Part shown: piece by piece, positions 8,457-16,768 of the stretch
Position numbering within the stretch: the first letter of the stretch is position 1
Layout: each line of letters starts with the position of its first letter
From: Armatimonadota bacterium
GTDB taxonomy: Bacteria; Sysuimicrobiota; Sysuimicrobiia; Sysuimicrobiales; Humicultoraceae
Direction of reading: 5' to 3'
Length of the DNA: 64,000 nucleotides
Assembly (NCBI GenBank): GCA_031081715.1
Contig: JAVHMA010000014.1
Span: 1 to 64,000, forward strand
Notes under the pieces: generated by a model
Seen by the model: the letters and a program-made list of their open reading frames with translations, nothing else
Databases searched by the model: none
Told to the model about the DNA's origin: nothing
Made by a program: the position numbers and the translations under genes

Positions 8457-9509
8457 ATGACGCGCGATCAGCTCACGCTCGTTGCGCCCGCGCTCAGCCG
8501 GCGGGCGTTCTTGCGTCTGGGAGGCGCGGCGGCGCTGGTCGCAGCCGGCGGCCGGCTCGCGCGCGTCCTGCCGGCTTCCGCCCAGAGCGTGACGTCGGTC
8601 TCGACCCAGCTGGGGTGGCTCGCGAGCGTAGCCGCGGCCGGCGACTTCGTCGCCATCGAGAAGGGCTACTATCGCGACGCCGGCATCGACGTGCGTATCC
8701 AGCCCGGGGGTCCGGCCATCGACCCGATCCAGAACGTGGCGAGCGGCGCCGCCGTCTTCGGAAACGCGGCGTCCAACGGCATCCTCGTCAACGCCCGGGC
8801 CCAGGGCCTCCCGCTGCGGGCCTTCGGCACGGTGCTCCAGCGCCACCCGTTCGCGTTCTTCTACCTCCAGGAGTCCGGGATTCGCACGCCCCGCGACTTC
8901 GAGGGCAAGACCATCGGCATCCAGCCCACGGCGCGCCCGCTGCTCCAGGCCGTGCTGAAGCGGCACCAGATCGCCGAGGACCGGGTCCGCGTCGTCTTCG
9001 TGGGCGGCGACATCTCCCCGCTGCTGGTCAAGCGGGTGGACGTAATCACCGGTTGGGTCGTCGACCGGCTGCCGCAGTTCGAGAACCAGGGCTTCGGCGG
9101 CTCGATCAGATACCTGCGCCTGTGGGACCTGGGCATCCGGATGTACGCCTACGTGTACTTCACCACCGACCAGGTCCTGCGCGACCGGCGCGATCTCGTG
9201 ACGCGCTTCCTGAGCGCGAGCGCGAAGGGCTGGATGTACGCCCGGGAGCAGCCGGTCGAGGCGGCCGACATCGTCATCCGGCGCACGACCGGGCTCGACC
9301 GCAGCATCGAGCTCCGGACGCTGCAGAACCAGATTCCCTACATGACCTCCATCGCGACCAGGCAGCGCGGGTGGGGCTACATGGAGCCGAAAGTCTGGAG
9401 CGATCTGATCGAGACCTACCGCGCGCTGGATCAGATCCCCAAGACGGTCGCGGTCGACGAGGTGGCGACCAACGAGTTCGTCGAGATGGCCAAGACGCCG
9501 AAGGTGTAG
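8457..9509 (+). CDS. ABC transporter substrate-binding protein, NMT1/THI5-like, Tat-exported (second copy)
   Basis: This 350-residue periplasmic binding protein is paralogous to 3792-4841. The N-terminus MTRDQLTLVAPALSRRAF matches the paralogue's start. A Tat motif 'SRRAFLRL' and a likely cleavage after 'ASA' near residue 43 are visible, with no lipobox. Upstream in-frame GTG (8448) and ATG (8451) codons are possible, but 8457 is best spaced from GAGGTG. No permease or ATPase follows. Instead an FAD oxidoreductase and an aldehyde dehydrogenase do, so this receptor probably uses the upstream importer for a related ligand. Confidence 0.93.
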   Translation: MTRDQLTLVAPALSRRAFLRLGGAAALVAAGGRLARVLPASAQSVTSVSTQLGWLASVAAAGDFVAIEKGYYRDAGIDVRIQPGGPAIDPIQNVASGAAVFGNAASNGILVNARAQGLPLRAFGTVLQRHPFAFFYLQESGIRTPRDFEGKTIGIQPTARPLLQAVLKRHQIAEDRVRVVFVGGDISPLLVKRVDVITGWVVDRLPQFENQGFGGSIRYLRLWDLGIRMYAYVYFTTDQVLRDRRDLVTRFLSASAKGWMYAREQPVEAADIVIRRTTGLDRSIELRTLQNQIPYMTSIATRQRGWGYMEPKVWSDLIETYRALDQIPKTVAVDEVATNEFVEMAKTPKV

Positions 9510-9518
9510 GTCGAGCGC

Positions 9519-10829
9519 ATGCGCACCGCCACGGACTACCGCGCCCTGCCGCTCGCCGGCGAGTGCGATGTGCTGGTCGTCGGCGGCGGCGCCGCGGGGG
9601 TATGCGCGGCGGTGGCCGCGGCCCGCAATGGCGCGCGGACGGTGCTGCTGGAGCGTAACCCGTTCCTCGGCGGCCGCGCGACCGCGAGCATGGTGCTCGT
9701 GCTCGACGACTACACGGACGGCCAGCAGATCACCGTCAAGGGCCTGGCGACCGAGTACGCGGAGCGCCTGAAGGCGGTGCAAGGGGCGGTGGACATCCCA
9801 CCCGAGGCATGGACGCCGGAGAACCGGGGCCCCGATTCTCCCGACTACGACCTGTGGGCGTCGTGGGGGTTCCTCTACTACTTCGTACCCGAGCCCCGAC
9901 CCCTCACGTACGCGGTCTCGTTCGACCCCGAGGCGTACAAGCGGGTCTCCGAGGAGATGCTGCTGGAAGCCGGGGTGAAGTTCTCGCTGTTCACCGACAT
10001 GCTCGACGTCGTGAAGGCCGACTCGCGCATCGTCGAGGTCGTGGCGCGGCGCCGCAACGGGCTCGTCCGCCTGGCGGCGCGGCAGGTGATCGACGCCTCC
10101 GGCGACGGCGACGTCATGGCCGCCGCCGGCACGCCGTTCGTCCACGGCAAGTACATGGTCACGCTGGTCCACCGCTACGGCGGCATCGACATCGACCGGT
10201 GGATGGCGTTCGAGAAGCAGCACCCCGGGCACGCGAAGGAACTCAACCGCGAGGTGCGTAGTCTCTACGGCGGCTCGTGGGACCGCTGGTGGATGCGGAC
10301 GACCCTCCCCGGGGTCGTCTGGGTCAACGCCCCGCACCTGACCGGCTACGACGCGATCGACTCGGAGGACCTCACCCAGGCCACGCTCGAGGCGCGGCGT
10401 CGCATCTGGAAGGCGTTCGAGTTCATCCGCCGCCACCTTCCCGGGTGGGAGCACTGTTACCTGATCGACACGTGCGCCGAGCTCGGCATGCGGCAGAGCC
10501 GGCTGCTCCAGGGACAGTACGTCGTCACGAAAGACGATGTGTTCAACGGGAACCGGTTCCCCGACAGCATCGGCATGGGCCGCAACTACCACATGCCTTA
10601 CCGCAGCATGGTGCCGGTGGACGTCCGCAACCTGCTGGTGGCGGGCCGGTGCTTCTCCTGCGAGCCCGGCGCCCAGCGCTCCGCCCGCGAGATCCCGCCG
10701 TGCATGGTCCTCGGTCAGGCCGCGGGCACGGCCGCGGCGCTGGCGGTCGCGCAGGACGTGGCGGTGCAGGACGTGGACATCGCGGAGCTCCAGCGCAGGC
10801 TCAGAAAGGACGGGGCGTACATCGTATGA
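9519..10829 (+). CDS. FAD-dependent oxidoreductase (FAD_oxidored family)
   Basis: This 436-residue flavoprotein has an N-terminal dinucleotide-binding motif 'VVGGGAAGVCAA' at about residues 20-31, 'NPFLGGRAT' after it, and a second FAD contact 'DASGDGDV'. The C-terminus has 'AGRCFSCEPGAQRS', typical of this fumarate-reductase-like family. Cofactor and fold are clear; the substrate is not. The gene starts 9 bases after the binding-protein stop and overlaps the aldehyde dehydrogenase ATG (ATGA). This suggests that an imported compound is oxidised first by the flavoprotein and then by the dehydrogenase. Confidence 0.88.
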   Translation: MRTATDYRALPLAGECDVLVVGGGAAGVCAAVAAARNGARTVLLERNPFLGGRATASMVLVLDDYTDGQQITVKGLATEYAERLKAVQGAVDIPPEAWTPENRGPDSPDYDLWASWGFLYYFVPEPRPLTYAVSFDPEAYKRVSEEMLLEAGVKFSLFTDMLDVVKADSRIVEVVARRRNGLVRLAARQVIDASGDGDVMAAAGTPFVHGKYMVTLVHRYGGIDIDRWMAFEKQHPGHAKELNREVRSLYGGSWDRWWMRTTLPGVVWVNAPHLTGYDAIDSEDLTQATLEARRRIWKAFEFIRRHLPGWEHCYLIDTCAELGMRQSRLLQGQYVVTKDDVFNGNRFPDSIGMGRNYHMPYRSMVPVDVRNLLVAGRCFSCEPGAQRSAREIPPCMVLGQAAGTAAALAVAQDVAVQDVDIAELQRRLRKDGAYIV

Positions 10830-12307
10830 GCGCACGGGCGGTCCAGACCACGCGGGAGTGCCTGCACCTGATCGGCGGCCGCTGGGTCCCCTCGGCGTCG
10901 GGCCAGACCTTCGAGGACCGCAACCCGGCGAACGCGGCGGACGTGGTCGCCACCTTCCCGGTCGGCGGCCGCGAGGAGGCGACCGCCGCGGTCGAGGCCG
11001 CCGCCGCGGCCTACCCTGCCTGGAGTCACGAGGCGCCCAACCGCCGCGCGGCCGTGCTGCTCCGCGCGGCCGCGGTCCTCCGCGGCCGGCTCGAGGAGGT
11101 CACGCGCGACTTCGTCCGCGAGGAGGGCAAGCCGATCACCGAGGCGCGCGCGGAGGTCCTCCGCGCCGCCGAGGTCCTCGAGTACTTCGCGGGCGAAGCG
11201 CCGCGGATGAGCGGCGAGACGCTCCCCTCGTCCCGGCCCGGCGTCTTCCTCTACACCCTGCGCCGGCCGCTGGGCGTGGTCGGCGTCATCACCCCGTGGA
11301 ACTTCCCGATCGCGATCCCGGCGTGGAAGATCGCGCCCGCGCTCGCCTGCGGCAACACCGTGGTCTTCAAGCCCGCCTCGCAGGCGCCGCTGTCGGGCTG
11401 GTACCTGGCCCAGGCGCTGCACGAGGCCGGCTTGCCGGCCGGCGTGCTGAACCTCGTGACCGGCCCGGGCGGCGCGGTCGGTGGTACCATCATCGACCAC
11501 CCGGCGGTACGCGCCATTTCGTTCACCGGCTCCACCGAGATCGGTACTCGCGTTTACCAGGCGGGCTCGCAGCGTACCGCCCGGGTGCAGTGCGAAATGG
11601 GCGGCAAGAACCCGCTGGTGGTGCTCGCCGACGCGGACCTCGACCTGGCGGTGCGGCTCGCCGTCGAGGGCGCTTTCTCCGGTACCGGGCAGAAGTGCAC
11701 GGCCACCAGCCGCGTCATCGTGGAGCGCCCCGTGCACGACGCCTTCCTGCGCCGGCTCGTCGAGGCGACGCGCGCGCTCGTCGTCGGCGACCCGCTCGAC
11801 GAGCGAACGTTCGTCGGCCCGACCGTGGACGAGGCGCAGATGGCCAAGGTCCTCGAGTACGTGGAGATCGGGCGGCGCGAGGGCGCGGAGTTGCTCTGCG
11901 GCGGCACGCGCCTCACCGAGGGCGACCTGGGCCGCGGCTACTTCGTCGCGCCCGCGGTCTTCGCGGGGGTCCGGCCGGAGATGCGCATCGCCCGGGAGGA
12001 GATCTTCGGCCCGGTCGTCGGTGTCATGCCGGCTGAGGACTTCGACGACGCCGTCGCGCTCGCCAACCAGACGCAGTTCGGGCTCTCGGCGAGCATCGTG
12101 ACCGGCAGCCTGGCGCGAGCCCACGCGTTCACCGAGCGCGTCGAGGCCGGGCTGGTGATGGTCAACCTGCCCACCGTCGGCGTGGAGTACCAGGCGCCGT
12201 TCGGCGGCACAAAGGCCTCGGGCACGGCGTTCAAGGAGCAGGGGAAGGCCGCGGTCGAGTTCTACACCGAGACGCGGACCGTGGCGCTGCGGCCGGCAGG
12301 GGCCTAG
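10826..12307 (+). CDS. Aldehyde dehydrogenase family protein
   Basis: This NAD(P)-dependent aldehyde dehydrogenase has 493 residues, the normal length. 'PWNFPIAIPAWK' and 'FTGSTEIG' bind cofactor, the general-base Glu is in 'CEMGGKNP', and the nucleophile Cys is in 'GTGQKCTATSR'. The sequence is nearest to semialdehyde dehydrogenases (succinate or 2-oxoglutarate semialdehyde type), judged by 'GQKCTATSR'. The ATG overlaps the flavoprotein stop. It ends the 8457-12307 operon. A GC-rich dyad without a T tract follows the stop. Confidence 0.93.
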   Translation: MSARAVQTTRECLHLIGGRWVPSASGQTFEDRNPANAADVVATFPVGGREEATAAVEAAAAAYPAWSHEAPNRRAAVLLRAAAVLRGRLEEVTRDFVREEGKPITEARAEVLRAAEVLEYFAGEAPRMSGETLPSSRPGVFLYTLRRPLGVVGVITPWNFPIAIPAWKIAPALACGNTVVFKPASQAPLSGWYLAQALHEAGLPAGVLNLVTGPGGAVGGTIIDHPAVRAISFTGSTEIGTRVYQAGSQRTARVQCEMGGKNPLVVLADADLDLAVRLAVEGAFSGTGQKCTATSRVIVERPVHDAFLRRLVEATRALVVGDPLDERTFVGPTVDEAQMAKVLEYVEIGRREGAELLCGGTRLTEGDLGRGYFVAPAVFAGVRPEMRIAREEIFGPVVGVMPAEDFDDAVALANQTQFGLSASIVTGSLARAHAFTERVEAGLVMVNLPTVGVEYQAPFGGTKASGTAFKEQGKAAVEFYTETRTVALRPAGA

Positions 12308-12360
12308 CACCGCGCCGGCGTTGGCCCGGCCCGCGGCGCGGAAGACGGTTCCTCGGGTGG

Positions 12361-12765
12361 CTACGGCCGAATCGCAAAGCGGCCGTACTGGCGAAAGTGA
12401 TCGTCGAAGGTGAAGACCGCCTCGAGACCCAGTCGCTCCATCAGGGCGAAACTCGTGCAGTCGGTGAAGCTGAAGTCCTTGTCTGCGAAGCCTCGGAAGA
12501 TCCGCCAGGCCACCTCGATGACGTCCGAGGTGAGGTACTCGACCCGGAGCACCCGGCTGGCCCGTATGTCTTCGCCGAACTGAACGGCAACCGCATGCCC
12601 GGCACGCAGCCGCATCAGCGTGTACGTTTCGTCGAGGACGTAGTCGCTGGTTACGAACGCCTGTCCTTGCTCCAGTGCTGCGGTGCGGAATGCGAGAGCC
12701 GCATTGTGGTGAGCGTCGCGTCGATTCTCCACGGCGAGAAAGGCGGCCGTGTCCACGAAGATCAT
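12361..12765 (-). CDS. vapC: PIN-domain toxin ribonuclease, VapC family
   Basis: This 134-residue PIN-domain protein is the likely toxin of a type II system; VapC toxins cut structured RNA such as tRNA or rRNA. The acidic active-site set is complete: D5 ('FVDTAAF'), E46 ('LDETYT'), D102 ('FSFTDC') and D121 ('FTFDDHF'). Its start overlaps the stop of the antitoxin gene by four bases, the usual VapBC order. A second, different pair is at 40695-41346. The cognate RNA target cannot be predicted. Confidence 0.9.
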   Translation of the reverse strand: MIFVDTAAFLAVENRRDAHHNAALAFRTAALEQGQAFVTSDYVLDETYTLMRLRAGHAVAVQFGEDIRASRVLRVEYLTSDVIEVAWRIFRGFADKDFSFTDCTSFALMERLGLEAVFTFDDHFRQYGRFAIRP

Positions 12766-13019
12766 CCGTCTCCTCGCGGCGGGTAGAGATACCGATCGTG
12801 TCGCTCTGCCAGGTCCGATGGCCCCTCGAAGGAACCGCTTCGGCGGGCGAATGGATCCTCGTGGTAGGCGTTCCGGACATTTTCGGGAGGCCGGGCGCGG
12901 CGTTCGGCGATGAGTTGCCTGATGAGGGCGGAAACCGTGGTGCCCCTTGATGCGGCTTCTCTCCGCAGGAACTCGTGCTGGTCGATAGGGAGCTCAATGG
13001 TCAAACGCTTGGTAGCCAT
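12762..13019 (-). CDS. vapB: Ribbon-helix-helix antitoxin, VapB-like
   Basis: This 85-residue protein has an N-terminal ribbon-helix-helix: strand 'KRLTIELP' (about 4-11) and helices through 'EFLRREAASRGTTVSALIRQL' trimmed at residues 16-36. The C-terminal half (about 45-85) is acidic and aromatic, as in toxin-neutralising tails, ending 'RYLYPPRGDG'. It should bind the repeat operator directly upstream and repress its own operon together with the PIN toxin, which overlaps its 3' end. A GC-rich leader and AGGGGTG supply a ribosome-binding site for the ATG at 13019. Confidence 0.88.
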   Translation of the reverse strand: MATKRLTIELPIDQHEFLRREAASRGTTVSALIRQLIAERRARPPENVRNAYHEDPFARRSGSFEGPSDLAERHDRYLYPPRGDG

Positions 13020-13036
13020 AACACCCCTGCAGGCAC

Positions 13037-13057
13037 GTACACACGTACATCTGTACA
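13037..13057 (-). promoter_or_regulatory. Operator repeats for the VapBC pair
   Basis: GTACA occurs three times with an exact 8-base period (13037-13041, 13045-13049, 13053-13057). The last copy lies within the palindrome CTGTACAG. The repeats lie just downstream of the -10 box and cover the expected transcription start. Ribbon-helix-helix dimers commonly bind short phased repeats, so autorepression is likely. Confidence 0.6.
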
Positions 13058-13062
13058 GTTAC

Positions 13063-13092
13063 ATTATACCCAGTCGAGCAGTATCCAGTCAA
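13063..13092 (-). promoter_or_regulatory. Near-consensus sigma-70 type promoter of vapBC
   Basis: On the minus strand, TTGACT (13092-13087) and a perfect TATAAT (13068-13063) are separated by 18 bases. The -10 box ends about 43 bases before the antitoxin ATG. It is the clearest housekeeping promoter in this G+C-rich window. Strong promoters held down by autorepression are typical of toxin-antitoxin operons. Confidence 0.75.
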
Positions 13093-13168
13093 TACGGACC
13101 GAACTCGTCCGAACGACCTCCCAGCCACCTCAGGTGACCTGGCCGGCGGGTAGCCACGCGGAGCGCGC

Positions 13169-14197
13169 CTAGCCGCCCCAGACCTGCCGCATCACGCGCA
13201 GCGAGTTGCCGCCGATGATCTTCTTGACGTCCTCGGGCCTGTAGCCCCGCTCTAGCAGCCGGCGCGTGATCTTGGGCCAGTCGCCCAGGCCCTCCTCGAG
13301 CCCCTGCATCGCCGGGAACTCCGGGAACTTCTGGTGGAAACCGCCGGTGGTGCCCGGGTAGTGGCGCCGCAGCGAGGCCCGCAACTCCGGCGGGTAGGCG
13401 CCCTTCGTCGCCTCGGAGTCGGTGCCGATCGCGACGTGGTCCACTCCCACCAGGTTGACGGCGTAGTCGATGCAGTCCACGAACTCGTCGATCGTCGGCG
13501 GCGCCTCGCCCCCGCGCCAGTTCAGGGCCGGGAACGACGAGCAGCCCACCAGGCCCCCCCGCGCCGCGACGGCCTTCATTTGCTCGTCGCTGATGTTGCG
13601 CGGCACGGGCACGAGCGCGTAGGGGTTCGAGTGTGTGAACACGCACGGCTTCTCCGAGACCTCGATGGCCTCCAGCGAGGTGCGCCGTCCGACGTGGCTG
13701 AGGTCGATCAGGATGCCCACGCGGTTCATCTCGCGGATCACCGCGCGCCCGAACTTGCTGAGGCCCGCGTCGGTGTCCTCGAAGACGCCGTCGCCGATGT
13801 AGTTACGCGTGTTGTAGGTGAGCTGGACCGTCCGCACGCCCAGCCGCCAGAACGTCTCGACGCGCTCCAGACTCGACCCGATCGGCCGCGCGTTCTGGAA
13901 GGCCAGGATGATGCCGACGCGGCCCTCGTGCTTGAGCCGCTCGATGTGCGCGGCGCTCTCCACGATCGCCAGTTTGGGATCGCCCCGGACGACCGCGTAG
14001 TACTCCTCGATGCGGCGGACCGCGGCCTCGAAGTCGTCATCGGGCCAGGGCGTGGTCACGTTGAGCGCGGTGACGCCGGCGCGCTCCAGTCGGTCGGTGT
14101 AGCCGCGGCAGAAGAACGTCGTGCCGTCGATGACGATGGACTCGCGGTGCAGCGCTTCCGCGGCCGACGCGGCCGGCGCGGCGCTCGGTGTGACCAT
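13169..14197 (-). CDS. M19 membrane-dipeptidase-like protein with altered metal site
   Basis: This 342-residue TIM-barrel protein is of the renal dipeptidase (M19) family. The two histidines of 'IDLSHVG' (H168) and 'FTHSN' (H189) and the Asp of 'AIGTD' (D260) are present. The usual N-terminal His-x-Asp is replaced by 'DGTTFF', and the bridging Glu region reads 'AFQNARP', so three expected ligands are missing. The protein may bind one metal or act on a different bond. It is the last gene of the minus-strand Dpp operon, downstream of the binding protein and a terminator. GAGGAGGG precedes the ATG. Confidence 0.85.
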   Translation of the reverse strand: MVTPSAAPAASAAEALHRESIVIDGTTFFCRGYTDRLERAGVTALNVTTPWPDDDFEAAVRRIEEYYAVVRGDPKLAIVESAAHIERLKHEGRVGIILAFQNARPIGSSLERVETFWRLGVRTVQLTYNTRNYIGDGVFEDTDAGLSKFGRAVIREMNRVGILIDLSHVGRRTSLEAIEVSEKPCVFTHSNPYALVPVPRNISDEQMKAVAARGGLVGCSSFPALNWRGGEAPPTIDEFVDCIDYAVNLVGVDHVAIGTDSEATKGAYPPELRASLRRHYPGTTGGFHQKFPEFPAMQGLEEGLGDWPKITRRLLERGYRPEDVKKIIGGNSLRVMRQVWGG

Positions 14198-14213
14198 GGG
14201 GTCCCTCCTCGAT

Positions 14214-14233
14214 GCGATTCGGTACGATTCGGT
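14214..14233 (-). repeat. Tandem 10-base repeat upstream of the M19-like gene
   Basis: Two adjacent copies of a 10-base unit (gCGATTCGGT, aCGATTCGGT) lie 17-36 bases before the dipeptidase-like ATG, just upstream of its ribosome-binding site and downstream of the binding-protein terminator. They could be a small operator or part of a leader. No function can be shown from the sequence. Confidence 0.4.
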
Positions 14234-14241
14234 CGGGGTGC

Positions 14242-14280
14242 AAAACGGACGCGGGGCCCGGGACGAGCCCGGGCCCCGCG
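14242..14280 (-). terminator. Intrinsic terminator after the Dpp-type binding-protein gene
   Basis: A perfect 12-base-pair stem (GCGGGGCCCGGG at 14251-14262 with 14268-14279, 5-base loop) lies just downstream of the binding-protein stop on the minus strand. TTTT follows after a five-base GC-rich gap. It probably ends or weakens transcription before the dipeptidase-like gene. Confidence 0.65.
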
Positions 14281-14288
14281 CGGCGTGC

Positions 14289-15830
14289 CTACCGCTTGTA
14301 GACCTTGGCGAAGTAGAGGAACTGGTCCTTGTGCGGCCGCCACCCGGCCACGCTCTTGCTCGTCGCGTAGATGTCCGATGGCGCGAAGAGCGGAACGCCG
14401 GTGGGGTCGTCCTGGAGCAGCTCGCTGATCTGCCGGTAGATGCGCAACCGGTCCTGGTCGCTCGCCATCCCCGCGGCGCGCACCACCATCTCGTCGAAGT
14501 CCGGCCGGCACCAGTACGCGTACCGGAAGTTGCACATGAACTGCACGAAGAAGTAGTGGGCGTCCGGCGGCGGCAGCGAGCCCGAGTAGAACATGTCGCG
14601 CAGGCCGAGCTGGGAGAGCTGGGTCAGGAACTCGCCTGGTTCGAGGACTACCTGGCGCGTCCGCACGCCAACCCGCAGGAGCTGCGCCGCGATGACCTCG
14701 CTGATCTCCTTGTCCTGCGCGTACCGACCGTGCGGGTACTTGAACGTGATCTCGAACCCGTTGGGGAAGCCAGCCTCCGCCAGCATCCGCTTGGTCCGCT
14801 CGGGGTCATAGGGGTAGGGCTTCAGCCCCTGGATGTAGCCGAAGTACTCGGGGGTCAGCGGCTGAGCGTCGAGCTGGCGCGCACGTCCCTTCAGCACGGT
14901 CCGGATGATCGAGGGCGTGTCCACCGCGTACTGCAGCGCCTGGCGGACCTTCTTGTTCTGGAGCGGCCCCTCCCACTTGGAGGCCGTCGTGAGTCGGAAG
15001 ATGCGCATCCCGCGGATGGCGTGCACCGCCAGGTTCGGGTCGTTGCTGACGCGGTCCACCGCGTCGAGCGGAATCTCGATCCCCAGGTCGATATCACCTG
15101 CCTGTAGCGCGGCCACGCGCGCCGCGCCTTCGGGGATGGGCCGGAAGATCAGGCGCCGGATGCGCGGCGCCCCGCCCCAGTAGTCGGTGTTCGCCTCGAA
15201 GACCACGCGGTCGTCCTTCACCCACTCGACGAACTTGTAGGGGCCGGTGCCGACCGGCGCGGTGCAGAACCCGCGCAGCAGCCCCACCCGCTCGGTGTAC
15301 TGGGGCGGGTACTGGAAGGAACCGAGGGCGAGCGCCGACAGCATCAGCCGCTCGGAAGTCGGGCCCTTGCCCTTGATGTCCACAGTGTAGAGGTCGACGA
15401 CCTCCACCCGGGAAAGGTGCGAGATGAACAGGGCCAGCGACGGTGCCCGCAGCATCTGCTCCAGGCTGTAACGCGCGCTGTTCGCGTTGAACTCCTCGCC
15501 GTTGGTGAAGCGCACGCCGCGGCGTAGGTGGACGCGCAGGGTGTCGGGCGCGGTCTTCTCCCAACGGATGGCGAGCTCGGGCGTGTAGCCGAGCGAGTCG
15601 GGCGAGAACTGGACCAGGCGCTCCACCACCTGGCCGCTCACGTTCTTGTCCTGCTGCGCCGTGCCGAACAGCGGCGAGAGGCATCGCGGGTCGAAACCCT
15701 GCGCCACGACCAGCGTGTCCTGCGGAACGCGCGGCGCGCCGCGGGCCGCCGGCAGGGCGCCCAGGCCCAGCGCGGCGAGCACCCCGACGGTCATCACCAG
15801 GCGGAGGATGTGCGTGCGACTCGATCTCAT
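14289..15830 (-). CDS. ABC transporter substrate-binding protein, family 5 (peptide/opine type)
   Basis: This is a periplasmic receptor of the DppA/OppA family, 513 residues from MRSSRTH. A Sec-type signal peptide (hydrophobic stretch about 10-30, cleavage near 'ARG-AP') lacks a lipobox Cys. The family blocks 'RRGVRFTNGEEF' and 'VGTGPYKFVEW' are visible. The ATG at 15830 was chosen because a G-rich AGGGGGG lies about 6 bases upstream; a longer frame would run into the permease gene. It is the fourth gene of the minus-strand operon 13169-18697. Ligands of the family include di- and oligopeptides, nickel and opines. Confidence 0.93.
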   Translation of the reverse strand: MRSSRTHILRLVMTVGVLAALGLGALPAARGAPRVPQDTLVVAQGFDPRCLSPLFGTAQQDKNVSGQVVERLVQFSPDSLGYTPELAIRWEKTAPDTLRVHLRRGVRFTNGEEFNANSARYSLEQMLRAPSLALFISHLSRVEVVDLYTVDIKGKGPTSERLMLSALALGSFQYPPQYTERVGLLRGFCTAPVGTGPYKFVEWVKDDRVVFEANTDYWGGAPRIRRLIFRPIPEGAARVAALQAGDIDLGIEIPLDAVDRVSNDPNLAVHAIRGMRIFRLTTASKWEGPLQNKKVRQALQYAVDTPSIIRTVLKGRARQLDAQPLTPEYFGYIQGLKPYPYDPERTKRMLAEAGFPNGFEITFKYPHGRYAQDKEISEVIAAQLLRVGVRTRQVVLEPGEFLTQLSQLGLRDMFYSGSLPPPDAHYFFVQFMCNFRYAYWCRPDFDEMVVRAAGMASDQDRLRIYRQISELLQDDPTGVPLFAPSDIYATSKSVAGWRPHKDQFLYFAKVYKR

Positions 15831-15855
15831 CGTAACCCCCCTTCGTGCGGATTCA

Positions 15856-16767
15856 CTACAACATGGCCCTGCGCGCGTGTGCCCGTGGATCGAGGACGTC
15901 ACGCAGCCCGTCCCCGATGAAGTTCAGCGCCAGCACCACCAGGAAGATCCCCATCCCGGGGATCGTGGACACCCACCAGCCCTCGTAGATGTGGTTCCGG
16001 CCGTCGGCGATCATCGTGCCCCACGAGGGCGTCGGCGGCTGGATGCCCAGCCCGAGGAACGAGACGGCCGACTCGAGCAGCAGCAGCCGGGCGATCTCGA
16101 ACGTGGTCAGAATCACCATGGGCGTCGCCAGGTTCGGCAGGACATGGCGGAAGATCAGCCGCGACTCGCGCCCCCCCAGCGCCCGCGCGGCCTCCACGTA
16201 CTGCGCCGCGACCACGACCAGCGTCGAGCCGCGGATGATGCGCGCGTAGTGCGCCCACGCGGGGACCCCCAGCACCACGATCAGCATCGGCAAGCTCGTG
16301 CCGAGCACCGCGATGATCGCGATAACGAGTAGAATGAGCGGGAAGGCGAGCTGGACGTCCACCAGCCGCATCACGATCACGTCCGCCAGCCCGCCGCGGT
16401 AGCCCGCCACGACCCCGGCGGTGACGCCGATGAGCGCGGCCAGCGTCACCGCGCTCAACGCCACGAAGAGCGAGAACCGGCCACCGTACATCATGCGGCT
16501 GAGAATGTCGCGGCCCAGGTTGTCGGTCCCCAGCGGGTGCGCCCACCGGCCCCCCGCGAGCAGCGCCGGGGGGACAAGCCGCGCGTCCAGGTCCGACCAC
16601 GCCGGCGGGTGCGGGAGCCACGCCACCGGCCACAGCGCCGCGACCACCACCGGCACGAGCAGGACGAGCCCCGCGACCGCCATGCGGTCGCGGAGAAACG
16701 CGCGGACCGCCCGCCGCCGGCGCGGCACCGCGACCGCGACCTGCCGCGGCAGGACCGTCGCGCTCAC
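15856..16767 (-). CDS. ABC transporter permease, DppC/OppC type
   Basis: This 303-residue inner-membrane permease has the DppC-type periplasmic segment after TM1 ('HPLGTDNLGRDILSRMMYGG', about 80-99), and its EAA-type loop includes 'AARALGGRESRLIFRHVLPN', about 195-214. About six membrane spans are expected. The GTG start lies one base after the DppB stop, and the binding-protein gene follows after 25 bases. No ATPase gene accompanies it, so the ATP-hydrolysing subunits must be encoded elsewhere. Confidence 0.94.
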   Translation of the reverse strand: MSATVLPRQVAVAVPRRRRAVRAFLRDRMAVAGLVLLVPVVVAALWPVAWLPHPPAWSDLDARLVPPALLAGGRWAHPLGTDNLGRDILSRMMYGGRFSLFVALSAVTLAALIGVTAGVVAGYRGGLADVIVMRLVDVQLAFPLILLVIAIIAVLGTSLPMLIVVLGVPAWAHYARIIRGSTLVVVAAQYVEAARALGGRESRLIFRHVLPNLATPMVILTTFEIARLLLLESAVSFLGLGIQPPTPSWGTMIADGRNHIYEGWWVSTIPGMGIFLVVLALNFIGDGLRDVLDPRAHARRAML

Positions 16768-16768
16768 G

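Noticed and set aside
8319-10835. Very long minus-strand open frame of about 838 codons
   Set aside because: It is the antisense shadow of the binding-protein and FAD-oxidoreductase genes. The translation is Arg/His/Asp-rich with no domain, as expected for long frames opposite G+C-rich genes.
12311-12342. CCGCGCCG/CGGCGCGG dyad after the aldehyde dehydrogenase as a terminator
   Set aside because: No T tract follows on the plus strand and such GC dyads are common in this composition.
10715-12997. Long minus-strand frame of about 760 codons
   Set aside because: Shadow of the aldehyde dehydrogenase (plus) and of vapBC in another frame; no recognisable fold.
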